Counted from the stretch's first letter, positions 1 through 6,615 are shown. The stretch: DNA of 14,484 nucleotides from an uncultured Eubacteriales bacterium (GCA_900545405.1 UQYT01000048.1:1-14484); one strand, 5' to 3'. Notes: generated from the letters alone by a model not told the origin. Made by a program: numbers and translations.

Positions 1-10
1 GCCCTGCGAT

Positions 11-90
11 TCGACCCCATTTCTTTGGTGCTTGCCCAAAGAAACGGGGTCGAGCCGCCAAAGAAAAGCGCTTTTTTACCCCGGCGGCTC
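11..90. repeat. Nested inverted repeats, REP-like element
   Basis: Two adjoining inverted repeats are visible. The first has 18-nt arms at 11-28 and 36-53 around a 7-nt loop, with 17 of 18 positions paired; its core is TTTCTTTGG facing CCAAAGAAA. The second has perfect 8-bp arms GAGCCGCC (52-59) and GGCGGCTC (83-90), sharing bases with the end of the first, and contains the palindrome AAAAGCGCTTTT (64-75). Neither stem is followed by a convincing T run in either direction, so this reads as a dispersed extragenic repeat rather than a simple terminator, although it could slow or end the minus-strand transcript of the 168-341 gene. The first ten bases of the left arm also occur at 14474-14483. 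Confidence 0.6.
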
Positions 91-167
91 CACCATCCGC
101 GTGAGCGCTACCGGTCGGTAGACTATACGTTCCTCGCCCGACTTGGGGTGGGGGGTGGCGCGGGTCT

Positions 168-341
168 TTATTCGTTCTCGTGGAGTTCGTCCAGGGCGGC
201 CTTGACGGCGGCGATGACGAAGGCAGAAAAAGTGCAGCCCGTGCCGACTATTTCGGCTTCGACCTGCTCGATAACATCGTTGGGGAACCGGATGGTCTTG
301 TTAGTGGTCCCCGGTACCCTGGGTATCTGAAATTTTCCCAT
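168..341 (-). CDS. Small ribbon-helix-helix (Arc/YlcI-like) DNA-binding protein
   Basis: This 57-residue protein has the layout of a minimal ribbon-helix-helix repressor: a short N-terminal tail, a strand around residues 15-19 (KTIRF), helix 1 (NDVIEQVEAEI) and helix 2 (CTFSAFVIAAVKAALDEL). Such proteins bind DNA as dimers through the strand. The reading frame stays open upstream to 419, but I chose the ATG at 341 because GAGGTG lies 4 bases before it and homology to the fold begins only after it; the longer form would run through the palindrome at 395-422. It is divergent from the gene at 453, and the shared intergenic region holds two inverted repeats that are good targets for it. Autoregulation is an inference. 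From memory, similar 55-60 residue proteins are common in clostridial accessory regions. A role as an antitoxin is possible but unsupported. Confidence 0.72.
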   Translation of the reverse strand: MGKFQIPRVPGTTNKTIRFPNDVIEQVEAEIVGTGCTFSAFVIAAVKAALDELHENE

Positions 342-351
342 GCCGCACCTC

Positions 352-381
352 GCAATACGTTTACTAAGAGGATTGTATTGC
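352..381. promoter_or_regulatory. Inverted repeat GCAATAC/GTATTGC, possible second operator
   Basis: GCAATAC (352-358) and GTATTGC (375-381) form perfect 7-bp arms separated by 16 bp. They lie just upstream of the minus-strand start at 341 and share the half-site GCAAT/ATTGC with the larger palindrome at 395-422. The spacing suits two dimers or a cooperative repressor. The role is inferred. Confidence 0.35.
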
Positions 382-394
382 AGCTTGCACGAGA

Positions 395-422
395 AATATG
401 CATTGCAATCGCAATGCATATT
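395..422. promoter_or_regulatory. Perfect 12-bp-arm palindrome, likely operator
   Basis: Perfect 12-bp arms (395-406 and 411-422) flank a 4-base centre, AATC. The right part of the left arm includes the -35 hexamer TTGCAA (403-408), and the right arm fills most of the promoter spacer, so a bound protein would block RNA polymerase. The natural candidate ligand is the ribbon-helix-helix protein encoded divergently at 168-341. The symmetry is seen directly; the binding partner is inferred. Confidence 0.6.
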
Positions 423-431
423 GGCTATAAT
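403..431 (+). promoter_or_regulatory. Sigma-70-type promoter TTGCAA-17-TATAAT
   Basis: The -35 element TTGCAA (403-408) and a consensus -10 TATAAT (426-431) are separated by exactly 17 bp. The expected start of transcription is around 438, about 15 bases before the ATG at 453, leaving room for the ribosome binding site GGGGGTGA (441-448). The palindrome at 395-422 overlaps the -35 and spacer. Confidence 0.72.
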
Positions 432-452
432 ACCGTGTATGGGGGTGACAAC

Positions 453-638
453 ATGGACTACTCAGCGCTGTACCATATCATGTTCAATGCTGCGACAGAC
501 GCCGTAGAGGCCGTGTCGCAAGGCGAGGCAGAGCACGCGAGGGAGCTCTTGATTGCCGCGCAGCAGCGGTGCGAGGAGGAGTATGTTTCCGACTGCTCAG
601 AGGCCGCCGCCTCAAATTCCCGCGCTCGCGCGGATTGA
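453..638 (+). CDS. Small acidic helical protein of unknown function
   Basis: The 61-residue product is not assignable to a function. Its first 47 residues look like a two-helix hairpin, with a helix through MFNAATDAVEAV and another through AEHARELLIAAQQRCEEEY; the tail is low-complexity and rich in Ser, Ala and Arg. From memory, short proteins beginning with M-x-Y-x-x-LYH-x-M-x-NA-x-T-DA are frequent in clostridial genomes and prophage-like regions, usually unnamed. The ATG at 453 is chosen because GGGGGTGA lies 5 bases upstream and a TATAAT promoter ends at 431; the frame continues open to 180, but that would include the promoter. It is divergent from the ribbon-helix-helix gene, so the two may form a self-regulated pair. 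The bidirectional terminator lies 18 bases downstream of the stop. Confidence 0.65.
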   Translation: MDYSALYHIMFNAATDAVEAVSQGEAEHARELLIAAQQRCEEEYVSDCSEAAASNSRARAD

Positions 639-655
639 CAACAGCTTTCCATACC

Positions 656-689
656 AAAAAAAGACCGCCCCGTATGGGGCGGCCTTTTT
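656..689. terminator. Bidirectional rho-independent terminator
   Basis: The stem is 663-671 with 676-684 and has a 4-base loop. On the minus strand it is GGCCGCCCC facing GGGGCGGTC (one G-U pair), followed by a run of seven T residues, and it ends the five-gene operon whose last stop is at 699. On the plus strand the same stem carries one mismatch and is followed by TTTTT, serving the gene that stops at 638. Confidence 0.85.
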
Positions 690-698
690 GGTTTACGC

Positions 699-2636
699 TC
701 AGATGGCCAGGGCGGCGTTGAGGGCGTCGCCGGTGGCTTCCATGGAGTTGCCGGGGGCCTGGCGGGCTTCGCCGATCACGATAACCTGCGGAGCGAGGTC
801 CTTGAGCTTCTCCTCGAGGGTGTTGTTGGACTTGTAGCCCATGGCCAGCACGACGCTGTCGTAGCCGCGCATGGAGGCCTCTTCGCCTGTGACGGTGTCG
901 ACGTAGTCCACGCCGTCGGCGTAGAACTGCTTGACGCGGGCGTTGACGCGCTGGGTCACCTTGTGCTTCTCGAGGTTGGCCATGATGTACTTGCGGGCCT
1001 CGGGGACTATGTCCTCGCCGATGACCGGCTTCATCTCGACCATGTCGACTATGTGCTCGCGCTCGGTGAGGAACTCGACGCACTCGCAGCCGACCATGCC
1101 GCCGCCGACGACCAGGACGCGCTTGCCGGTGTCGACCTTGCCGGTCAGGACATCCTCGGCGGTGGAGCAGCCGCAGGTGTCGAGGCCCGGGATGGGCAGA
1201 CGCAGCGGCACGCTGCCGGTGGCGATGATGATGGCGTCGGGCTTCAGGGACGCGACGAGCTCAGGAGTGGCCTCGGTGTTGGTGCGGATGTCCACGCCGG
1301 CCTCGCGGCAGTTGACGATGAAGCTGCGGATGGCACCGGAGATCTCGCCCTTTCCGGGAGGATAGGAGGCGACCAGGAAGTGTCCGCCGAGCTCGGTGGC
1401 CTTCTCAAGCAGGGTCACGCTGTGGCCGCGCTTGGCGCACATCTCAGCGGCGTACATGCCGCCGGGGCCGCCGCCGATGACGACGACGTTCTTCTTGACC
1501 TCAGCCGGCTTGAGCTCGCTCTCGCGGCCGACGCAGGGGTTCATGGCGCAGGTGATGGGACGGCCCTGCAGCATGTTCGGCACGCAGCCGAGCAGGCAGG
1601 CGATGCAGGGGGTGAGCTTCTCCAGCTGGCCGTTGCGGGCCTTGTTGGGCAGCTCGGGGTCGGCGATGCTCTGGCGGCCGAAGGCGATCAGGTCGGCACG
1701 GCCTTCCTTGACCAGCAGCTCAGCGTACTGGGGCTCGGTGAAGCGGCCGACAAGGATGACGGGGACGGAGACGGCGCGCTTGATCTCGGTGCCGAGCTCG
1801 GCGTTGAAGCCGCCGTGGGTGATGTTCGGGGCCCACATGAACTCGTCGTGGATGTGGATGGAGCGGGTGACGTGGATGGCGTCGACGCCGCAGACCTGCT
1901 CGAGGTAGGCCGCGATGGCAGCCGCGTCATGGACGTCCACGCCGCCGTCGCCCTCGTCGCGGCAGTTGATGCGGCAGAGGATGGGCATGTTGCCGCCGGT
2001 CTTCTTGCGGATGTTCTCGATTATGAGCCTAGGCAGGCGCATGCGGTTCTCAAAGCAGCCGCCGAACTCGTCGGTACGCTTGTTGGTGCGGGCGGAGATG
2101 AAGGTGCTGACGAGGTAGCCGTGGGCGCAGTGGACCTCGACCATGTCGATGCCGGCCAGCTGGGCGCGGCGGGCGGCGTCGCCGTAGCACTCGATGAGCT
2201 TGTAGACTTCCTCAGTGGGCATGGCCTCGGGAATCTCGCGGCCGGCGCTGGGGGCGATGGCGGAGGCGGCCTTCAGGGGGTAGCCGGTGAGCTTGCTGTT
2301 GCCCTCGGGGCCGGCGTGCTGGAGCTGGATGCTGACCTTGGCGCCGTAGGCGTGGCAGCGGTCGGCGACGGCCTTGAAACTGGGGATGACGGCGTCGTCA
2401 AAGAGGCAGGGCTTGCGGGGGCCGCCCTTGGCTTCCTTGTAGACGACGGTGCTCTCGAGGGTGATGAGGCCGAAGCCGCCCTTGGCGCGGGCCTCATAGT
2501 AGGCGGCGGAGCGGTCGCTCATGGAGCCGTCCGGGTTGGCGAAGTTGTTGCCCATGGGCGGGACGACGAAACGGTTGGGGACCGTGACGGTGCCGATCTG
2601 GATGGGCTTGAACATGTTGGGGAAGTAGTGGTTCAT
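699..2636 (-). CDS. FMN/FAD/4Fe-4S enoate reductase, old yellow enzyme family
   Basis: This 645-residue NAD(P)H:flavin oxidoreductase has the full architecture of 2,4-dienoyl-CoA reductase, BaiCD and clostridial 2-enoate reductase. Residues 1-340 form the FMN TIM barrel, with HCAHGY at 169-174 and the RTDEFGG motif at 187-193. A 4Fe-4S site follows, with Cys344, Cys347, Cys351 and Cys363. The C-terminal half has an FAD-binding GGGPGG (388-393) and an NAD(P)H-binding GGGMVG (511-516). Enzymes of this type pass hydride from NADH through FAD and the cluster to FMN, then reduce an electron-poor C=C bond in the cytoplasm. It is last in a five-gene operon, 23 bp after the dehydrogenase gene, with AAAGGAG before its ATG. 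The context suggests an enone or enoate of the quinate/shikimate series, such as 3-dehydroshikimate, as substrate; that is inference. No CoA ligase or acyl-CoA dehydrogenase accompanies it, which argues against a fatty-acyl-CoA role. A length of about 640-670 residues is normal. Confidence 0.93.
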   Translation of the reverse strand: MNHYFPNMFKPIQIGTVTVPNRFVVPPMGNNFANPDGSMSDRSAAYYEARAKGGFGLITLESTVVYKEAKGGPRKPCLFDDAVIPSFKAVADRCHAYGAKVSIQLQHAGPEGNSKLTGYPLKAASAIAPSAGREIPEAMPTEEVYKLIECYGDAARRAQLAGIDMVEVHCAHGYLVSTFISARTNKRTDEFGGCFENRMRLPRLIIENIRKKTGGNMPILCRINCRDEGDGGVDVHDAAAIAAYLEQVCGVDAIHVTRSIHIHDEFMWAPNITHGGFNAELGTEIKRAVSVPVILVGRFTEPQYAELLVKEGRADLIAFGRQSIADPELPNKARNGQLEKLTPCIACLLGCVPNMLQGRPITCAMNPCVGRESELKPAEVKKNVVVIGGGPGGMYAAEMCAKRGHSVTLLEKATELGGHFLVASYPPGKGEISGAIRSFIVNCREAGVDIRTNTEATPELVASLKPDAIIIATGSVPLRLPIPGLDTCGCSTAEDVLTGKVDTGKRVLVVGGGMVGCECVEFLTEREHIVDMVEMKPVIGEDIVPEARKYIMANLEKHKVTQRVNARVKQFYADGVDYVDTVTGEEASMRGYDSVVLAMGYKSNNTLEEKLKDLAPQVIVIGEARQAPGNSMEATGDALNAALAI

Positions 2637-2659
2637 TGCTTCTCTCTCCTTTCTCTCTC

Positions 2660-3529
2660 TCAGGCGAAGAACTTATCCATGACCTCGTCGGCGGGCATCT
2701 CCTTGCCCGTGTAGAGGCGGAAACCCTCGACACCCTGGCGCAGCAGCATGCCGATGCCGCCGATGGCGGCCTTGACGCCGGCCTCCTTGGCCTCAAGGAT
2801 CATGCGGGTCTCCTTGGGGTTGTAGACGGTGTCGGCGACGACCAGGTCGCTGCGGAAGAGGCTCTTGTCGATGAGCGTCTCCTTGTCCAGGGGAGCCATG
2901 CCGACCTTGGTGGCGTTGACGAGGATGTCGCAGTTCTTAACAGCCTCGGCGAGGGCCTCCTTGTCGAAGAGGTCGGTGACGGTGGCCTTGCAGCCGGGCA
3001 CGCGCTCGGTGATCTTCTTCACGGTGAGCTCGGCGTTGGGGTAGAAGGTGTAGCCCTTGCGGTTGAAGATGTGGATCTCGCTCGCGCCGTCGACAGCGGA
3101 CTGCATGGTGACGGCGGTGGCGGCGCCGCCGGCGCCCAGGACGACCATCTTGGCGCCCTTGACGTCGATGCCGTGGACGCGCAGGTTGGCGACGAAGCCG
3201 AGGCCGTCGGTGTTGTGGCCGGTCAGGGTGCCGTCGGCTTCCACGACGACGCAGTTGCTCGCGCCGATGAGCTCGCAGGCGGGGCTCAGGCGGTCGAGGT
3301 ACTTGGTGACCTCGGTCTTGCAGGGCATGGTGACGTTGAAGCCGCCGCAGCCGAGCAGCTTGAGGGCGGCGACCGCCTCGCCGGTCTTCTCCAGGGGGAC
3401 CTCGTAGGCGAGGTAGGCGGCGTTGATGCCCAGGCGGTCAAAGCTGTAGTTGTACATGGCGGGGGAGCCGCTGTGGCCCACGGGGCTGCCGATCAGGCAG
3501 TACATCTTGGTGTGTCCATCTATGTTCAT
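2660..3529 (-). CDS. ydiB: Quinate/shikimate dehydrogenase, YdiB/AroE family (second copy)
   Basis: The 289-residue protein oxidises shikimate or quinate to the 3-dehydro acid, or runs the reverse reaction. The substrate site is complete: Ser20 and Ser22 (HSGSP), the catalytic Lys71 (NVTMPCK), Asn92, and Asn106 with Asp108 (HNTDG). The nucleotide fold starts at GAGGAA (132-137). The C-terminal half resembles E. coli YdiB more than AroE, for example NATKVGMAPL and GMLLRQG. After strand two it reads FNRKG, where YdiB has FNRRD; loss of that acidic residue would favour NADP. It shares its N-terminal MNIDG-x-TK and overall layout with the product of 5672-6535, so the two are paralogues within one operon. 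An AGGAGGT site precedes the ATG. Location in a transporter and reductase operon, away from other aro genes, points to catabolism rather than aromatic amino acid synthesis. The exact substrate is uncertain. Confidence 0.9.
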   Translation of the reverse strand: MNIDGHTKMYCLIGSPVGHSGSPAMYNYSFDRLGINAAYLAYEVPLEKTGEAVAALKLLGCGGFNVTMPCKTEVTKYLDRLSPACELIGASNCVVVEADGTLTGHNTDGLGFVANLRVHGIDVKGAKMVVLGAGGAATAVTMQSAVDGASEIHIFNRKGYTFYPNAELTVKKITERVPGCKATVTDLFDKEALAEAVKNCDILVNATKVGMAPLDKETLIDKSLFRSDLVVADTVYNPKETRMILEAKEAGVKAAIGGIGMLLRQGVEGFRLYTGKEMPADEVMDKFFA

Positions 3530-3565
3530 CGTAATAACCTCCTGTTTTTTTATCGGGTCTCGCGA

Positions 3566-4411
3566 TTATTCAGCAGCGATCTCGGGCCAGACGGCCTTCA
3601 GCACGGCCTGGGTGGTCTCGAAGTTGATCTTGGCGGCCTCGGCGACGCCCTTGGAGAGGACCTCGTCGTTGATGACCTCGACGCCGACGACCTTCGGGGA
3701 GATGCCCTTGGCCTTGATCATCTTGAGGAAGTCGGCGGTGATGCCGATGCCCTGGCCGGAGGGGCAGCGGTCGTGCATGCTCTCGTCGCGGAGGATGGCC
3801 TTGGCATAGGCGCGGGGCAGCACGTCGTTGAGCTGGATGGAGACTATCTTCTCAGCCGGGATGTCGGCGAGCAGCTCGAGGTCGAACGGCTGGTTGGCGC
3901 GGGCCCAGTGCCAGGAGTCGAGGATGAGCTTGGCGTTCTCGCAGCCGCTGCCCTTGACGACGGCCCAGCCCTTCTTGACATCGGGGATGCCGCTGTACGG
4001 CATGGGCTCGACGCCGATGGTGTACTTGCCGGCGCGCTGGCAGAGCTCGCGGAGCTTCTGGGCGGTGTGCTCGACGGAGTAGGTCTCCATGAGGCCGCAG
4101 TTTATGTGGTTGACGCCGAAGAGGTCGCACATGTGGAAGCAGATCTGCTCCTTGTACATCTGCTCGTAGCTGCGGTGGTCCTCAGCCCAGAGGGTGATGT
4201 ACTCGACCTCGGTGACGGCGATGTCGTACTTCTTGAGGATGGCGAGGATGTCCTCGTCGTGCAGGCCCTCGGCGAGGGCGTCGACATAGGTCTCGGCGCG
4301 CAGGCCGATGCCCTCGAAGCCGGCGGCCTTGGCGGCGGCGACGCGCTCTTCAAACTTGCACTGGTCGCCCAGCGTCCAGGAGCTGATGGTCAGCGGATGA
4401 TTTTTGGACAT
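3566..4411 (-). CDS. Xylose-isomerase-like TIM barrel enzyme (candidate 3-dehydroshikimate dehydratase or isomerase)
   Basis: The 281-residue protein belongs to the sugar phosphate isomerase/epimerase (AP endonuclease 2-type TIM barrel) superfamily. Metal ligands expected for the fold are visible as Glu135 (GVEPMPY), Asp165 with His168 (LDSWHW), and Glu245 (GVEV); the usual third ligand region reads QLND (193-196), with Gln where many members have His. RCPSGQG (215-221) matches the conserved loop preceding the last strands. Known members include IolE, hydroxypyruvate isomerase and AsbF/QuiC-type 3-dehydroshikimate dehydratase, which makes protocatechuate. Between two shikimate dehydrogenase genes, a dehydratase or isomerase acting on 3-dehydroquinate or 3-dehydroshikimate is the most economical guess, but sequence alone does not settle it. 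It lies 24 bp after the transporter gene with GGGAGG upstream. The family call is secure; the reaction is inference. Confidence 0.85.
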   Translation of the reverse strand: MSKNHPLTISSWTLGDQCKFEERVAAAKAAGFEGIGLRAETYVDALAEGLHDEDILAILKKYDIAVTEVEYITLWAEDHRSYEQMYKEQICFHMCDLFGVNHINCGLMETYSVEHTAQKLRELCQRAGKYTIGVEPMPYSGIPDVKKGWAVVKGSGCENAKLILDSWHWARANQPFDLELLADIPAEKIVSIQLNDVLPRAYAKAILRDESMHDRCPSGQGIGITADFLKMIKAKGISPKVVGVEVINDEVLSKGVAEAAKINFETTQAVLKAVWPEIAAE

Positions 4412-4435
4412 TTTTGTTTCCTCCCTAAATTGTTT

Positions 4436-5650
4436 TCAGGCATTGGCTTCGGCCTCGGGCCTCTGGAAGTCCTTGTCGAAGCGCGCGTTCAGGATGACTG
4501 CGAGGATGATGCCGATGACGGTGATGACGATGTTGAAGATCATGATGAGCACCGGGCCGTTCTCGCCGCCTATGCTGGTGAGCAGGCCGGCGATGGAGAG
4601 CACGGCGTAGTTCGCGATGGAGCTGGAGATCATGACGATGCTGGTCATGACGGCGCGGTTTTTCGGGAACATGGTGACGGCCACGCTGGTGACGAGCTGG
4701 AGCACGCCGCCGGCGGCGAAGAAGCCCATCAGGAAGCCGGCAGGGTAGCAGATCCAGGGCTGAGCGATGAGCAGCACGGCGACGAGGGTGACGACGGCCG
4801 CGCTCGGGTAGATGACGAGGATCTTGCTGGGCTTGAGGCCCTTGGCCAGCAGCGCCGCGTTCACGAAGAGCGCGAGAACGATGCCGACGGAGTAGAAGCT
4901 CTGCACGAGGCTCGGGTCGGAGATGCCGTAGGAGATGGCGAGTTCCTGATAGCAGTTGAGCCAGATCATGAAGGTGGCGGAGGTGGTGAAGCCGAGGATG
5001 ATGAGGATGATGGCGCTGGGGGTGAACTTCATGCGCTCCTTCTTCTCGCCCTTGACTTTTACCACGCGCTCATACGGCGGAAAGGGCAGGAAGATGAGGG
5101 CGATGCCGGTGACGGCGATCAGCGCGGCGCAGAAGAGGAATATCGTGGAGAACGGCAGCGCCTCGCTGGCGACGAAGCCGATGGCGAAGGGGAGCAGGAA
5201 CTGGGCAATGGAGATGGAGAGCTTGGTGAAGATGTTGGCGATGGTGCCCTTTTCCTTGAATATCTCCATGCAGCTCGGGGTGATGCTGACGTCGAGGAAG
5301 CCGTTGGCGGCGCCGGAGACTATGCCGAGTATGTAGGCGAGGACGTAGCTGTGGGTGTAGCAGACGGCCGCGAAGAAGATGAAGTAGAGCGCGCAGCCCA
5401 CGAGGGCGGGGACGCGGCGTCCGAAGCGGTCGGAGATGGGTCCGGCGAAGGGGTAGCTGATCAGGCGGCCGAGGCCGAGAGCGGCGATGACGGCGAGGAC
5501 GCCGGAGACGTCATAGGTGCCGTCGGTGAGCAGCTGGGCGTTCCAGAGGCCCGCGAGCTCCTGCTTGTACTGGCCCATGATGGAGCCGGCCACGCCGAGG
5601 ACAAAGTAGGTCATGTACAGCGCGAAGGCTGTGGGATAATACTTCTTCAT
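4436..5650 (-). CDS. MFS transporter, YdiM/YdiN-like
   Basis: This 404-residue integral membrane protein has about twelve hydrophobic segments and the major facilitator signature between helices 2 and 3 (GRL at 61-63, SDRFGRR at 73-79). The N-terminal PTAFALY, the NGFLD segment at 116-120 and the following TPSCMEIF resemble E. coli YdiM and YdiN, which are encoded beside the quinate/shikimate dehydrogenase YdiB. That shared neighbourhood supports import of a hydroaromatic acid such as quinate or shikimate by proton symport, with export of a product as the alternative. A cytoplasmic loop rich in Lys and Arg lies around residues 193-207, between the two six-helix halves. The gene follows the first dehydrogenase gene after 21 bp, with GGAGGAG before the ATG. 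The substrate assignment rests on context and remembered similarity, not on a diagnostic residue. Confidence 0.9.
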   Translation of the reverse strand: MKKYYPTAFALYMTYFVLGVAGSIMGQYKQELAGLWNAQLLTDGTYDVSGVLAVIAALGLGRLISYPFAGPISDRFGRRVPALVGCALYFIFFAAVCYTHSYVLAYILGIVSGAANGFLDVSITPSCMEIFKEKGTIANIFTKLSISIAQFLLPFAIGFVASEALPFSTIFLFCAALIAVTGIALIFLPFPPYERVVKVKGEKKERMKFTPSAIILIILGFTTSATFMIWLNCYQELAISYGISDPSLVQSFYSVGIVLALFVNAALLAKGLKPSKILVIYPSAAVVTLVAVLLIAQPWICYPAGFLMGFFAAGGVLQLVTSVAVTMFPKNRAVMTSIVMISSSIANYAVLSIAGLLTSIGGENGPVLIMIFNIVITVIGIILAVILNARFDKDFQRPEAEANA

Positions 5651-5671
5651 GTTTTCCGTCTCCTCCGTTAC

Positions 5672-6535
5672 TTATCTGTAAATGGCGTCGCAGACTTCGT
5701 CAATCGGCATCTCGAGGCCGGTGTAGAGCTTGAAGCTTGCCGCGCCTTGGCCCACGAGCATGCCCAGACCGTCGAAGGTGGTGCAGCCGGCGGCCTTGGC
5801 CTCGCGGAGCAGCTTGGTCTCCTCGGGGTTGTAGACGACGTCGGTGACGATGAGGCCGGGACGGAACATGCTGGTGTCGGTGATGAGGCTGGCGTCGTCC
5901 ATCGGAGCCATACCGACGCGGGTCGCGTTGGTGAGGATGTCGCTGGTGTCTATGTTCTTGCGCAGGGCCTCGGCGTCGTCCAGGTCGCTGAGGGTTATCT
6001 TGCAGGCGGGAGCGGCGTCGCCGATGGTCTTGAGGTTGGCCAGGGCCCTCTCCCAGAAGCCGTCGCGCTTGTTGAACACGCGGATCTCCTTGGCACCCTC
6101 GAGCGCGGCCTCGATGGCGATGGCGCTCGCAGCGCCGCCCGCGCCCAGGAGGGTGATGACCTTGCCGGCGACCTCGACGCCGCCGCGGCGGAGCTCACCG
6201 GTGTAGCCCATGCCGTCGGTGACGTAGCCGTAGAGCTTGCCGTCCTTATTTACAATGGTGTTGACGCTGCCGATGGCCCTGGAAGCGGGGCTGACCTCGT
6301 CGAGGTAGGGGATGACCGCGTTCTTGAGCGGCATCGTCACGTTGCAGCCCATGACGTGGAAGGTGCGCAGCGCCGCGACGGCGTCCGCCACGTGGTCCAT
6401 GTCCACGTCAAAGGCGAGGTAAGCGCAGTTGAGACCGTATTTGTCAAAGCAGTAGTTGTACATTGCGGGGGATTTGGAGTGCTCCACAGGGGTACCGATA
6501 AGTCCGAGCAGCTTGGTCTTGCCGTCAATGTTCAT
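5672..6535 (-). CDS. ydiB: Quinate/shikimate dehydrogenase, YdiB/AroE family (first copy)
   Basis: The 287-residue enzyme is the first gene of the catabolic operon. It carries Ser20 and Ser22 (HSKSP), catalytic Lys71 (NVTMPLK), Asn92 (VNT) and Asp107 (VTDG), with the nucleotide-binding GAGGAA at 131-136. After the second strand it reads FNKRD, close to FNRRD of E. coli YdiB and compatible with NAD use. One usually conserved Asn before TDG is replaced by Val106, which could alter how the ring hydroxyls are held. The frame is open upstream to 6796, but the ATG at 6535 is chosen: AAAGGA lies 12 bases before it, the AroE fold begins there (MNIDGKTK, matching the paralogue's start), and the longer form would cross the promoter. 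The expected role is oxidation of quinate or shikimate to the 3-keto acid, or the reverse. Confidence 0.91.
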   Translation of the reverse strand: MNIDGKTKLLGLIGTPVEHSKSPAMYNYCFDKYGLNCAYLAFDVDMDHVADAVAALRTFHVMGCNVTMPLKNAVIPYLDEVSPASRAIGSVNTIVNKDGKLYGYVTDGMGYTGELRRGGVEVAGKVITLLGAGGAASAIAIEAALEGAKEIRVFNKRDGFWERALANLKTIGDAAPACKITLSDLDDAEALRKNIDTSDILTNATRVGMAPMDDASLITDTSMFRPGLIVTDVVYNPEETKLLREAKAAGCTTFDGLGMLVGQGAASFKLYTGLEMPIDEVCDAIYR

Positions 6536-6586
6536 GAGTCTGCATCCTTTCTTTATTTGCCGCCTCGCGGCCTTGTTTCTGTCGTG

Positions 6587-6615
6587 AGCATAACACCATG
6601 ACGTAAAATTAACAA
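6587..6615 (-). promoter_or_regulatory. Promoter of the hydroaromatic operon, TTGTTA-17-TATGCT
   Basis: Read on the minus strand, TTGTTA (6615-6610) and TATGCT (6592-6587) are 17 bp apart, about 50 bp upstream of the ATG at 6535. Both hexamers depart from consensus at two positions, which fits a promoter that needs an activator. The LysR-type palindrome at 6637-6651 lies just upstream, in the usual activator position near -50 to -65. Confidence 0.55.

Noticed and set aside
108..121. Short inverted repeat CTACCG/CGGTAG
   Set aside because: A 2-base loop cannot form a stable hairpin and no promoter context was seen, so chance is likely.
180..452. Upstream extension of the 61-residue plus-strand gene
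   Set aside because: The extension would run through the consensus promoter and palindrome and overlap the divergent gene; the ATG at 453 has its own ribosome binding site.
453..638. Toxin gene paired with the ribbon-helix-helix protein
   Set aside because: The arrangement is divergent rather than the usual co-transcribed pair, and the protein shows no RelE, MazF, HicA or other toxin motif, so it was kept as unknown function.
963..2714. Plus-strand open frame of 583 codons
   Set aside because: It mirrors the enoate reductase gene in register and its translation is low complexity, so it is a shadow.
2636..6601. Plus-strand open frame of 1321 codons
   Set aside because: It is antisense and in codon register with four well recognised genes, its composition is repetitive (Gly, Ala, Asp, Val), and it has no recognisable domain. 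It is a by-product of biased codon use.
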